Assembly (NCBI GenBank): GCA_002432945.1
Contig: DJHE01000013.1
Span: 1 to 26,077, forward strand
Length of the DNA stretch: 26,077 nt
Source: Synergistaceae bacterium UBA5827
GTDB taxonomy: Bacteria > Synergistota > Synergistia > Synergistales > 79-D21
Direction of reading: 5' to 3'
The position numbers were made by a program, and so were the translations under genes. The notes beneath the pieces are model-generated. The model saw nothing but the letters and a program-made list of their open reading frames with translations, did no database searches and was not told the DNA's origin. Below, piece by piece: positions 1-8,133 of the stretch; the stretch's first letter is position 1; each line of letters begins with the position of its first letter.

Positions 1-710
1 ACGAGATCGCCCAGGCCGAAGCGGCAACCGGTAAACCCTTCATCCGTACCTGGGTCCACAATGGCTACCTTCTCATGGACAACGAAAAAATGTCCAAGTC
101 GCTGGGAAACTTCCTGACCGCCAGGGAGATGCGGAAAAGCTTTTCCCCACTTGCAATACGCCTTTTCATGATAAGTGCCCATTATCGCTCCCCCATAAAC
201 TTTTCGGACGACTCCCTGAAGCAGGCCACGGCTGCCGTGGAAAGGCTCAGGAATTGCTGGGTTGCCCTGCAGGAAGCCAAAGCGGTGCCATCAGCCAGTC
301 CGGAAGGGCCGGCAGGCATGCTCACGAAAGAGATTGGCAGGTTGAAGGGGCGTTTTCGTGACGAGATGGAGGATGACCTCAACACCGCGGGGGCCTTGGG
401 AGTACTCTTCGAAGCGGTGAAAGCGATCAACAGCGCCCTGCGGGAAACGCCTCCCCCGGATGGCCAATCCCTAAAGGAAGCCGAAGCCTTCCTGATTGAC
501 GCAGATGATGTGCTTGGGGTCGTCGGAATCGGGAAGGAAAAAGATTCCGGACCTTCAGACGAGGAAGTCGAAGGTAAAATCCTCGAAAGGACTGCGGCGA
601 AAATGGCGAAGGATTTCAAGCAGGCGGATGCGATAAGGGCCGAACTGCTCGAACGGGGCGTGGTCCTGGAGGATACGGCCCAGGGCACACGCTGGAAGCG
701 GCAAATCTGA
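1..710 (+). CDS. cysS: cysteinyl-tRNA synthetase, 3' part
   Basis: Class I aminoacyl-tRNA synthetase that charges tRNA-Cys with cysteine in the cytoplasm. The reading frame is open from base 3, so the gene is cut by the left window edge. About 235 C-terminal residues remain of a family that is usually 460-490 long. The first visible residues match the family's EIAQAEAATGKPF region, followed by WVHNGYL and the ATP-binding KMSKS motif (KMSKSLGNF, about 30 residues into the visible part). After it come the helical anticodon-binding domain and a C-terminal end (RAELLERGVVLEDTAQGTRW) typical of CysS. The catalytic HIGH motif and the zinc ligands must lie upstream, outside the window. A strong intrinsic terminator follows within 30 bases, so this is the last gene of its transcript. 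Identification is secure. Confidence 0.97.
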   Translation, partial: EIAQAEAATGKPFIRTWVHNGYLLMDNEKMSKSLGNFLTAREMRKSFSPLAIRLFMISAHYRSPINFSDDSLKQATAAVERLRNCWVALQEAKAVPSASPEGPAGMLTKEIGRLKGRFRDEMEDDLNTAGALGVLFEAVKAINSALRETPPPDGQSLKEAEAFLIDADDVLGVVGIGKEKDSGPSDEEVEGKILERTAAKMAKDFKQADAIRAELLERGVVLEDTAQGTRWKRQI

Positions 711-736
711 ACCGCCCGAAACCGGTGAAAAGCCCA

Positions 737-775
737 GGGAGAAGGTCCAGCCAGAGGACCTTCTCCCCTTTTTTT
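737..775 (+). terminator. intrinsic terminator after cysS
   Basis: A perfect 12-bp stem (GGGAGAAGGTCC at 737-748 with its complement at 756-767) encloses a 7-base loop. One C and a run of seven T follow (769-775). It lies 26 bases after the cysS stop codon. Confidence 0.95.
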
Positions 776-801
776 GCCCGCCCCATTCTTTCGAGTTCCC
801 G

Positions 802-810
802 TGGTATCAT
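802..810 (+). promoter_or_regulatory. possible extended -10 promoter of wrbA-like gene
   Basis: TG-G-TATCAT at 802-810 fits an extended -10 element. It lies after the cysS terminator and about 40 bases before the wrbA-like start codon. I see no good -35 hexamer at the usual distance, so this is a weak prediction. The gene does need its own promoter, because the terminator separates it from cysS. The ribosome binding site AAGGAGGGG (838-846) follows. Confidence 0.4.
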
Positions 811-852
811 TAACGAGAGGTAACAAGAAGCACATACAAGGAGGGGTATTAA

Positions 853-1497
853 ATGAAAATTCTAGTCCTGTTCTATTCAATGTATGGTCATGTCTATCGC
901 ATGGCGGAAGCTGTCGCTGACGGAGCCCGTGCAGTCCCCGGGGCGGAAGTTGTCGTCAAGCGGGTCCCGGAAACCCTGCCGCGCGAAGTGATTGAAAAGA
1001 TGGGAGCCGTTGAAGCCCAGAAAGCCTTCGAATCGGTGCCGGTGGCAACCGTAGCCGACCTGGCCGAGGCGGATGCGGTTATCTTCGGCACCCCGACCCG
1101 GTTCGGCAACATGGCTGCACAGATGCGCAGCTTCCTCGACGCCACGGGGGGTATCTGGGTGCAGGGTGCCCTTGTCGGGAAGGTGGGGGGGGTTTTCACG
1201 AGCACGGGGACACAGCACGGTGGCCAGGAGTCGACCCTGCTAACCTTCCAGGTGACCCTTCTCCATCACGGGATGCTCATCGCCGGTCTTCCCTACGCGT
1301 TCCAGGGGCAGACCAACAACGAAGGGATCGTGGGGGGCAGTCCCTACGGCGCGACGACGGTTGCAGGGACGAGCGGAGAACGTTTGCCGGGCGACTTGGA
1401 CCTGGCCGGTGCCCGATACCAGGGAAAGTATGTCGCACTCCTGGCTTCAAGCCTGGCTGCAAATCGCGCCCAAATGCTGGATCAAATGAAGGCATAG
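853..1497 (+). CDS. wrbA: NAD(P)H:quinone oxidoreductase, WrbA type (flavodoxin-like)
   Basis: FMN-binding flavodoxin-like protein of 214 residues. The family catalyses two-electron reduction of quinones with NAD(P)H and is thought to protect against one-electron redox cycling. It acts in the cytoplasm, usually as a tetramer. The N-terminal strand MKILVLFYSMYGHVYRMAEA is the FMN phosphate-binding loop. The motif GTPTRFGNMAAQMRSFLD (around residues 78-95) and the TSTGTQHGGQESTLL segment with the WrbA-specific GGxE are also present. Length fits the family (about 200-210). The start is fixed by a strong AAGGAGGGG site six bases upstream. It is a single-gene unit between two intrinsic terminators. 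In an anaerobe it may serve oxidative stress defence; this role is inference. Confidence 0.93.
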   Translation: MKILVLFYSMYGHVYRMAEAVADGARAVPGAEVVVKRVPETLPREVIEKMGAVEAQKAFESVPVATVADLAEADAVIFGTPTRFGNMAAQMRSFLDATGGIWVQGALVGKVGGVFTSTGTQHGGQESTLLTFQVTLLHHGMLIAGLPYAFQGQTNNEGIVGGSPYGATTVAGTSGERLPGDLDLAGARYQGKYVALLASSLAANRAQMLDQMKA

Positions 1498-1510
1498 GCT
1501 CTTTTTTCCA

Positions 1511-1551
1511 CCGGGGCCGCCGGTAATTACCGGTGGCCCCGGTTTTTTTTT
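1511..1551 (+). terminator. intrinsic terminator after wrbA
   Basis: A 14-bp GC-rich stem (1511-1524 with 1529-1542, one G-U pair, loop AATT) is followed by nine T (1543-1551). It lies 13 bases after the stop codon. The end of the T run also forms part of a TTGACA hexamer (1550-1555). Confidence 0.95.
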
Positions 1552-1568
1552 GACAGATGCAGTATAAT
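1550..1568 (+). promoter_or_regulatory. probable promoter of typA with unusual spacing
   Basis: A perfect TATAAT lies at 1563-1568, about 60 bases before the typA start. A perfect TTGACA lies at 1550-1555, but the two are only 7 bases apart instead of about 17, so they cannot act together as an ordinary sigma-A promoter. The TATAAT box alone is the likely -10 element. No other -35 box is visible at the normal distance because the terminator stem occupies that place. Confidence 0.45.
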
Positions 1569-1626
1569 ACTCATTTGTCCGGTTTCGGCCGGGGCTCCAT
1601 TATTCCCTTTTGGAAGGATCTGTCCC

Positions 1627-3507
1627 ATGAGAGACATTGGAAAAATTCGAAACGTTGCGATCATTGCCCATATCGACCACGGAAAGACTACTCTGCTGGA
1701 CTCGGTTTTTCGTGCGGCACGCGTGTTCCGTGAAAACGCGAAGGTCGAGGAAAGAGTCATGGACAACAACGAGCTGGAGCGGGAGAGAGGCATTACCATC
1801 CGGGCCAAGCACTGTTCCGTGGAGTGGAAGGACACGCTCATCAACATCATCGATACTCCCGGCCATGCGGATTTTTCAGGAGAAGTCGAAAGGGTCCTTT
1901 CGATGGTGGATTCAGTTCTTTTGCTTGTCGACGCCAACGAAGGCCCCATGCCCCAGACCCGCTATGTCCTGATGCGGGCCCTCAAGGCGGGCTTGAAGCC
2001 GATCGTCGTGGTCAACAAGGTTGATCGCCCGAACGCTTCGGTCCAGAACGCCCTCAACGCGACCTTCGACCTCTTTTTCGAACTTGGTGCAACAGAAGAA
2101 CAGGCCGATTTCCCCGTCCTTTACGGTTCGGGTCTCCACGGCTGGTTTGTCCGTGACATGGAGCGCGACGAGCACGCGGGGATGGATGCCCTTTTTGAAA
2201 CGATCGTGGAAAATGTCGCTCCTCCGTCGGGTGATCCTGGAAAACCGTTCCTGCTCCAGTCCACCACCCTTGCCTGGAACGACTACATCGGCCGCATCGG
2301 CTGCGGTAAAGTCCTGCAAGGGCGGGTCAAGGTGGGAGACCCGATCCTGCGGACCGGTACCTCCTGGAAGGGGCACGACAGGAAGGATTGGGAAGTCTCC
2401 GGGCGGGAGAGCGCAAAAGTAACTCACCTCTGGGTGACGCACGGACTCCAGCTTGTCGAGGCCGAGGAAGTCGGGGCCGGTGACGTGGTGTGGATTGCGG
2501 GACCCGAGGAAATACAAATCGGTGATACGCTTGCTGCCGCAGAAACACCGGACATCGTGCTGCCCCCGCTGACGATCGAGGAACCGACCGTATCCATGTT
2601 CTTCCTCGTGAATACGGGTCCCTTTTCGGGAAAAGAAGGGCGTGCCGTAACGCTTAGGCAGATACGAGACCGACTGATGCGCGAGGCCAGGGTTAACGTT
2701 GCACTGAGAGTGGAAGACCTGGGGCGTCCCGACGGTATCAAGGTTTCCGGCCGAGGGGAACTGCACCTTGCCATCCTGATCGAGGAAATGCGCCGGGAGG
2801 GAATGGAGTTCTGCGTGTCCAGGCCTGAAGTCATCACAGACAGGGATTTCGAGGGGAACCTTCTCGAGCCGATCGAACAGCTGATCATCGATGTTCCCGA
2901 GGAACACCAGGGGGTCGTCATCGAAAAGGTGTCGAAGCGAAAGGGCGAGTTCACGAGCGTCCAAAACCTGGGGACGGGACTTCTCCGGCTCGAGTTCAAC
3001 ATTCCCACGCGTGGCCTGATCGGGTACAGGAACGAGTTCCTTACGGATACCCGCGGCCTGGGAATCATGTCGTCCCGCTTTATCGGCTATGACCTGTGGA
3101 GGGGCGAGGTGACCGGGCGAAACAGGGGTTCGCTGGTGAGCATGGACACTGGCGAAGCGACGAGTTACCAGCTCGAAAACCTCCAGGAAAGGGGAACCCT
3201 TTTCGTTTCCCCGATGGACAGGGTTTACGAGGGGATGGTCGTCGGTGAGCATGCGAGGACAAACGATCTTCCCTGCAACCCGACAAAGAAAAAGCACGTG
3301 ACCAACCATAGGTCGGCCACGAAAGACAACACGGTCATACTGGATGTTCCACGCCGCCTGACGCTTGATACCGCGCTGGAATGGATTGCCGAGGACGAAC
3401 TCGTTGAAGTCTCCCCCCTGTCTGTGCGAGTCAGGAAGATCATCCTGAACCACGATGCCCGCAAAAAGGCTGCCCGGCGGGGATCCGGGGACGAGGACGC
3501 CGCTTAG
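1627..3507 (+). CDS. typA: translational GTPase TypA/BipA
   Basis: Ribosome-binding GTPase of the elongation-factor family, involved in 50S subunit assembly and stress or cold adaptation. It has 626 residues, slightly above the usual 605-615. The GTPase motifs are clear: P-loop AHIDHGKTT (residues 14-22), the ERERGITI switch I (51-58), DTPGH (76-80) and NKVD (130-133). The EF-G-like domains and the TypA-specific C-terminal domain follow (GRGELHLAILIEEMRREG, LTDTRGLGIM, RTNDLPCNPTKKK). The C-terminus carries a short basic and then acidic tail (ARKKAARRGSGDEDAA). A GGAAGG site 8 bases before the ATG supports the start. The alcohol dehydrogenase gene follows after 18 bases and is probably cotranscribed. 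Confidence 0.97.
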   Translation: MRDIGKIRNVAIIAHIDHGKTTLLDSVFRAARVFRENAKVEERVMDNNELERERGITIRAKHCSVEWKDTLINIIDTPGHADFSGEVERVLSMVDSVLLLVDANEGPMPQTRYVLMRALKAGLKPIVVVNKVDRPNASVQNALNATFDLFFELGATEEQADFPVLYGSGLHGWFVRDMERDEHAGMDALFETIVENVAPPSGDPGKPFLLQSTTLAWNDYIGRIGCGKVLQGRVKVGDPILRTGTSWKGHDRKDWEVSGRESAKVTHLWVTHGLQLVEAEEVGAGDVVWIAGPEEIQIGDTLAAAETPDIVLPPLTIEEPTVSMFFLVNTGPFSGKEGRAVTLRQIRDRLMREARVNVALRVEDLGRPDGIKVSGRGELHLAILIEEMRREGMEFCVSRPEVITDRDFEGNLLEPIEQLIIDVPEEHQGVVIEKVSKRKGEFTSVQNLGTGLLRLEFNIPTRGLIGYRNEFLTDTRGLGIMSSRFIGYDLWRGEVTGRNRGSLVSMDTGEATSYQLENLQERGTLFVSPMDRVYEGMVVGEHARTNDLPCNPTKKKHVTNHRSATKDNTVILDVPRRLTLDTALEWIAEDELVEVSPLSVRVRKIILNHDARKKAARRGSGDEDAA

Positions 3508-3525
3508 GCGTCACGGAGGGCCCGG

Positions 3526-4677
3526 ATGAAAGGCTTTGTCTTTAACGCGCCGACGACGGTCGTTTTCGGCAGCGGGTCGATCGCTTCCATAGCCGGACAG
3601 ATTTCAAGGCTGGGCTGCAAGAATCCGCTTGTCATCACCGGTCCCAGGATCGGATCTTCCCCGTTGCTCGATGAACTGAAAGGTCCCCTTGAAGAAGCGG
3701 GACTCGGGTTCAGGGTCTACGACGGTGTGAGCCCCGAACCTCCCGCAGAAACCATAGCCGAGGCTGTTAATGTTATCCGGCAGGGAGGATACGACCTTTT
3801 GGTCGGTTTTGGGGGCGGCAGCACGATGGATTTCGCGAAGATCGCCTCGATCCTTGCCGTTCACGATGTCCGGATAGAAGATATGGCGGGGAATGACCGG
3901 GTTCCTGCAAAGGGACTCCCGACGATCATGGTCCCCACGACATCCGGGAGCGGATCGGAAGTCTCTCCGGTTGCTGTCCTTTCCTTTCCCGACCAGGGGA
4001 TGAAGAGAGGGATTGCGAGCCGTCGCCTTATACCGGATGCTGCCCTGGTGGATCCTGTCCTGACCCTTGGACTCCCCTCGTGGATCACGGCCAACACCGG
4101 GGTGGATGCCCTGATCCACGGGGTCGAATCTTTCCTGTCGGTCAAGGCGAATCCCCTTAGCGAGAATCTTTCCCTCATGGCTTGCGAGAACATCGCCAGG
4201 AACCTTGTCCGGGCCGTTCATTACGGTGGAGACCTCGAGGCAAGGGAGGGAATGTCGCTGGGCAGCCTGACGGCGGGTTTGGCTTTCTCGATGGCGGGGA
4301 CTGCAGCTGTGCATGCCCTTGCGTATCCACTCGGGGGCCAATTCCACGTCCCGCACGGTGCGGCCAATGCCGTCATGCTGCGGCCGCTTCTCGAGTTCAA
4401 TCTCCCCGCTTGCCAGGGACGGTTCGCACGGCTGGCGATGGCTTTTGGCGTCGCTATCCCTGGGGATTTGCAGGCATCTGCGGAAGCCTTCATCAGGCTC
4501 GTGGTCGAACTGAGCGAAAAGGCGGGGGTCAAGACTCACCTCAGGGATCTCGGCATTCCCAGGGGTGCCCTCTCTACCATGGCGGATGCGGCGATGGAGG
4601 AAGTCCGCCTTCTCGAGAACAACCCGCGCGCGCTGACCCGGGAAGACGCTGAGCGGCTCTATTGCGCAGCCTGGTAG
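3526..4677 (+). CDS. iron-containing alcohol dehydrogenase (class III)
   Basis: NAD(P)-dependent dehydrogenase of the Fe-ADH family, 383 residues, the normal size. It probably interconverts an alcohol and an aldehyde in fermentation; the substrate cannot be read from the sequence. The dinucleotide-binding GGGSTMD motif is at 97-103. The TTSGSGSEV segment is at 138-146. The four metal ligands all appear at standard spacing: Asp194, His198, His263 and His277. GGAGG lies 7 bases before the ATG. The 3' end overlaps the convergent Mut7-C gene by 19 bases and no terminator is visible between them. It probably shares the typA transcript. Confidence 0.94.
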   Translation: MKGFVFNAPTTVVFGSGSIASIAGQISRLGCKNPLVITGPRIGSSPLLDELKGPLEEAGLGFRVYDGVSPEPPAETIAEAVNVIRQGGYDLLVGFGGGSTMDFAKIASILAVHDVRIEDMAGNDRVPAKGLPTIMVPTTSGSGSEVSPVAVLSFPDQGMKRGIASRRLIPDAALVDPVLTLGLPSWITANTGVDALIHGVESFLSVKANPLSENLSLMACENIARNLVRAVHYGGDLEAREGMSLGSLTAGLAFSMAGTAAVHALAYPLGGQFHVPHGAANAVMLRPLLEFNLPACQGRFARLAMAFGVAIPGDLQASAEAFIRLVVELSEKAGVKTHLRDLGIPRGALSTMADAAMEEVRLLENNPRALTREDAERLYCAAW

Positions 4678-5426
4678 CCCGGTTCCGTCCCGGTTTTACA
4701 GCCTTCCGCAAGGATGGGCCCGATCTGCTCCAGCATGTGGGCGGTATGGGACCCCCTCCAGAAAATCCGTTGACATGAAGGGCAAATATGGAAGGAATCG
4801 TAAAAAAGACGGGTCATGGGCTGGAGTCGGTCCATGACCTTTTCTTTTTCGACCGGGACAAGAAGGGTGTTGCACCGGACGCATCGCGTAAAGGGTTTTG
4901 CCAGGCAAGCCAGTCCATATTGGTGAACGACTTCCGCCAGCTGTTCCCACGGATCCTGGCTTCGGACCAGGCAACCGAAAAGCACGAGACTCCGCTTCAG
5001 GAGGTTCCTGTCCCTGGAAAGGACGACGCGATTCTCTTCCCGTGCCTGGAGAGAGATATCACTATCGTCAAACCCCGGGTCCATGACCGTGTCAAAACCC
5101 AGGAGGCGAAGCAGTTTTCCCGCTCCGGCGACATTGATGTCCGCGATGAAAGTGACGCTGGCGGCAGAATGTGACTGAACCGCCTGTTTCCAGGGAGACG
5201 GCCTCGGAGGGGTGTGGGGGAAGGCTTCCAGCCTGTCATCGAAACCGACGGGGGCAAGGAGGTCCGAATCCCGGCCGTTCACGGTCAACCTTCCTATTTC
5301 GGTGTGGGGAATCCCCAGCGTTTCAATGAGATCCTTCGCCGCCCTCGGGAAAGCCCTGCGTGGAGGCGGGCTTGCCCTTCTGTCCAGAAGCTCGGCCAAG
5401 GTTTCGTGAAAGATGATGTCGGGCAT
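4659..5426 (-). CDS. Mut7-C RNase domain protein with ubiquitin-like N-terminal domain
   Basis: A 255-residue protein with two recognisable parts. Residues 1-75 resemble the Mut7-C ubiquitin-like domain (ETLGIPHTEIGRLTVNGR). Residues 90-235 match the Mut7-C domain, a PIN-fold nuclease named after the C-terminus of animal Mut-7. Probable acidic active-site residues are Asp96 (FIADINV), Asp120-Asp121 and Asp139 (LSRDRNLL). A zinc ribbon is formed by Cys182/Cys185 and Cys215/Cys218 (CVRC, CPSC), followed by FWRGSH. The family is inferred to act on RNA, but its bacterial substrate is not known to me. A GAGAGG site precedes the ATG. The gene runs against both neighbours. It overlaps the alcohol dehydrogenase tail by 19 bases and diverges from recD2 with only 55 bases between the chosen starts. 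Confidence 0.9.
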   Translation of the reverse strand: MPDIIFHETLAELLDRRASPPPRRAFPRAAKDLIETLGIPHTEIGRLTVNGRDSDLLAPVGFDDRLEAFPHTPPRPSPWKQAVQSHSAASVTFIADINVAGAGKLLRLLGFDTVMDPGFDDSDISLQAREENRVVLSRDRNLLKRSLVLFGCLVRSQDPWEQLAEVVHQYGLACLAKPFTRCVRCNTLLVPVEKEKVMDRLQPMTRLFYDSFHICPSCQRIFWRGSHTAHMLEQIGPILAEGCKTGTEPGYQAAQ

Positions 5427-5481
5427 TCAATTCGCTCTCCTCTCACTTGTCCTGGCAGGGACTGGGTGGGAAAATGGCCCC

Positions 5482-7650
5482 ATGCCTGAAAATACCAGTG
5501 GAAGCGTTAGCTTGCAAGGAGAAATCGAGAGGATCACCTACCGCGATGAGAAGACCGGTTATAGCGTGATCCGCCTGAGAATCGCGGGAGCGGCCAAGCC
5601 TGTAACGGTTGTGGGAATCCTTCCCGTCGCTTCGATAGGGGAAGCGCTTTCCCTGATGGGTGAGTGGGTGGTCCACCCCCGCTTCGGGAAGCAGTTCCAG
5701 GCTCGTTCCTGTCGGCCTTCGGTTCCGGTAACCGCTGCCGGTATCGAGCGCTACCTCGGGAGCGGGGCCATCAAGGGTGTCGGCCCGGTGACGGCGAGGA
5801 GGATCGTCCAGGAATTCGGGGAGAAAGCCCTTGACGTCCTGGATCGAGAGCCTGAAAGCATTGCCCGCGTGACCGGAATTGGCAAGGCGCGGCTCAACGT
5901 GATCAAGGCCGGGTGGAAAGCGAGGACCGTTGCGAGGGAAGCACTGCTTTTCCTTTATTCGGTCGGGGTGAGTGCGGGCCTTGCCGAAAAAATCCAGCGG
6001 CGTTACGGCGACTTCACCGTTGAGCGAATAAGGGAGAATCCGTATCGTCTTGCCGAAGAGGTCTGGGGCATCGGTTTCCTTACCGCCGACCGCATCGCGG
6101 CCCAGATGGGCTTTTCGCCGGATTGTTCCTTCCGGGTGGATGCAGGCATCCTTCACACTCTTCGTACGCTTTCCGAGGCCGGCCACCTCTATTCCCCCCT
6201 CCCGGGACTCCTGTCCCGCGCTTCCGCTCTCCTTGGGGCGGAACCGGAAACCCTTCTCGAGGCCGTCGCAAGGGGTGTTGATCGAGGCGAACTGGTCGTC
6301 GAGGAGAAGGGAGGAGAAGAAGCCGTCTACCTCATGTCCGCCTATCGTTCGGAAAAGCACGTCGCCCAATGCCTGAAAGTCCTGCTTTCCTCTCCCCCGC
6401 TCCGTGAAGGGCTTGGAGACACCTTTGGAGAGTTTGTCCGCCAGTACCCGGTCCACCTGTCGGCGAAACAGGTTGAAGCCCTTCAGCTTTCGCTGGAGGG
6501 GAGGGTCCTCATTGTCACAGGAGGCCCGGGAACGGGGAAGACGACTCTCGTAAAGGCGATCCTCAAGCTCCATGAGGGCCATAAGAAACGGATTACCCTT
6601 GCCGCTCCCACGGGGCGCGCGGCAAAGCGCTTGCAGGAAACGACGGGGCAAAACGCCAGGACCGTTCACCGGCTCCTTGAATACAAGGTCCAGGACGGCA
6701 CGTTTGCCCGCTGTGCGGAAAATCCACTGGCCTGCGACCTCCTCGTTGTTGACGAAGTCTCGATGCTCGATACACAGATGGCAGCCCACCTTTTCGATGC
6801 GGTTCCACCAGGGGCTTCCCTCATCCTGGTCGGCGACGCGGATCAACTCCCATCGGTGGGGCCGGGAAACGTCCTCAGGGAATGCATCGCTTCTGGAGTG
6901 ATCCCAGTCGTTGAGCTCAACGAGATATTCCGGCAAAGCAGGGAAAGCCTGATCATCGTCAACGCCCACCGGGTCAGGGAAGGGCTCATGCCGCTCTTTG
7001 CCGGGGAAGCGGAGGCGCGGAAGGGGTTCCATTTTATCGCGGAAGAGGACCCGGAAAAGGTCGCCCTGAAGGTTTGCGAGCTCGTGTCCAGGACTCTGCC
7101 GCAACGTTTTGGCCTTGACCCGCTCGAAGATATCCAGGTGCTCTGCCCGATGCACAAGGGGGAGTCCGGCGCAATTGCCCTTAACGAAAGCCTCCAGGAA
7201 GCCCTAAACGGCCTCTCCGCAGGGTTTCATCGCGGAGGGAAGACTTTCAGGATCGGCGACCGGGTCATGCAGGTCAAGAACGATTACGAGAAGGATGTTT
7301 TCAATGGGGATATCGGCAGAATCGTGGGGATCGACGAGGAAGAGCAGGTCTTGGCGATTGCGTTTGACGGGAGGGTGATCCCCTATGTTTTCATGGACCT
7401 GGACCAGGTAATCCCCGCTTACGCGATCACCGTCCATAAATCCCAGGGTTCGGAATACCCGGCCGTCGTCATCCCCTTGACGACCCAGCATTACCTCATG
7501 CTCCAGAGGAATCTCCTCTACACGGCCCTTACCAGGGCACGTCGCCTTGCCGTAATTGTCGGAACGAAAAAAGCACTTGCCATCGCCGTCAAGAACGATA
7601 AGGTCCAGTTGAGGTGCAGTCGATTGGCACTTCGCTTGAGCCAGCCGTGA
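5482..7650 (+). CDS. recD2: RecD2-type ATP-dependent DNA helicase
   Basis: Superfamily 1B 5'-to-3' DNA helicase of the RecD2 type, which works without RecBC in DNA repair. It has 722 residues from the chosen start. The N-terminal OB-like region (GEIERITYRDEKTGYSVIRL) and helix-hairpin-helix repeats (GVGPVTARRIV, GIGKARLNVI) are typical of RecD2 and absent from RecD of RecBCD. Walker A is GGPGTGKTT near residue 350, Walker B/DExx is VVDEVSMLD near 422, followed by GDADQLPSVGPGNVL. VHKSQGSEYP is near 650 and TALTRAR follows. An earlier in-frame ATG at 5413 would add a hydrophobic 23-residue leader and overlap the Mut7-C gene. The later ATG fits the family N-terminus better, although its Shine-Dalgarno sequence is weak. 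The gene ends 9 bases from convergent sixA. Confidence 0.95.
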   Translation: MPENTSGSVSLQGEIERITYRDEKTGYSVIRLRIAGAAKPVTVVGILPVASIGEALSLMGEWVVHPRFGKQFQARSCRPSVPVTAAGIERYLGSGAIKGVGPVTARRIVQEFGEKALDVLDREPESIARVTGIGKARLNVIKAGWKARTVAREALLFLYSVGVSAGLAEKIQRRYGDFTVERIRENPYRLAEEVWGIGFLTADRIAAQMGFSPDCSFRVDAGILHTLRTLSEAGHLYSPLPGLLSRASALLGAEPETLLEAVARGVDRGELVVEEKGGEEAVYLMSAYRSEKHVAQCLKVLLSSPPLREGLGDTFGEFVRQYPVHLSAKQVEALQLSLEGRVLIVTGGPGTGKTTLVKAILKLHEGHKKRITLAAPTGRAAKRLQETTGQNARTVHRLLEYKVQDGTFARCAENPLACDLLVVDEVSMLDTQMAAHLFDAVPPGASLILVGDADQLPSVGPGNVLRECIASGVIPVVELNEIFRQSRESLIIVNAHRVREGLMPLFAGEAEARKGFHFIAEEDPEKVALKVCELVSRTLPQRFGLDPLEDIQVLCPMHKGESGAIALNESLQEALNGLSAGFHRGGKTFRIGDRVMQVKNDYEKDVFNGDIGRIVGIDEEEQVLAIAFDGRVIPYVFMDLDQVIPAYAITVHKSQGSEYPAVVIPLTTQHYLMLQRNLLYTALTRARRLAVIVGTKKALAIAVKNDKVQLRCSRLALRLSQP

Positions 7651-7659
7651 GGTCCCGGG

Positions 7660-8133
7660 TTAGATGGATTCAAAGAGTTCGGCAGGTGAAATGGAAAGGG
7701 ACAGTTTCCACGCTCCCCGCCCTTCCCTCTCGAGCCGCAAGACCCCTCCCGCAGCGATCGGGAACGAATCGGCATCGGCCCGGCCGCAAACAAGCAGACT
7801 AGCCAGCCTTGGCAGAAACGGCGAGTGACCTGCAATGAGCAGGTCGCCGGACATCTGGGCCAGTTCCTCGGCAAAGGGGCCAGGTTCGTCCTTTGGGGCA
7901 AAGCCTTTTCTTGGCTCGGCCTTTATGGACAATCCCATTTCTCCGATCAGCCTGTCCGCAGTTTGCCTGGCCCTGAGCTTGTCGCTGCATAAAAAAGCTT
8001 GCGGTTGGGCACCGATGCCCTTCAGGAATTGTCCCGTCAGGGCCACCTGCTGGATGCCGCGCGCAGAAAGCGGCCTTTCCGGGTTCACGGTTTCGTCAAC
8101 GGCTTCACCGTGGCGTACGAGGAAAAGGATCAT
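7660..8133 (-). CDS. sixA: SixA-type phosphohistidine phosphatase (histidine phosphatase family)
   Basis: Small histidine-phosphatase-superfamily protein of 157 residues. SixA removes phosphate from phosphohistidine in phosphorelay or phosphotransferase proteins; the partner here is unknown. The RHG motif is at residues 7-9 with catalytic His8. A conserved SDKLRARQTA segment (50-59) and the second histidine His103 in LIAGHSPFLP follow. A TTG 21 bases upstream would include the Shine-Dalgarno sequence GGGGGAG in the coding part, so the ATG at 8133 is preferred. The first 29 bases overlap the end of the cyclase-family gene, which suggests translational coupling. Confidence 0.88.
   Translation of the reverse strand: MILFLVRHGEAVDETVNPERPLSARGIQQVALTGQFLKGIGAQPQAFLCSDKLRARQTADRLIGEMGLSIKAEPRKGFAPKDEPGPFAEELAQMSGDLLIAGHSPFLPRLASLLVCGRADADSFPIAAGGVLRLEREGRGAWKLSLSISPAELFESI

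Noticed and set aside
1912..3453. 513-codon open frame antisense to typA
   Set aside because: typA is a complete, well-conserved gene in the other strand. The antisense protein has no family-like features and no ribosome site; it comes from the GC-rich codon pattern.
5443..7155. 570-codon open frame antisense to recD2
   Set aside because: All RecD2 motifs are intact on the + strand. The antisense frame is Arg/Pro/His-rich with no recognisable domain.
7651..7659. Terminator between convergent recD2 and sixA
   Set aside because: Only 9 bases separate the two stop codons, and I find no hairpin with a T run nearby on either strand.
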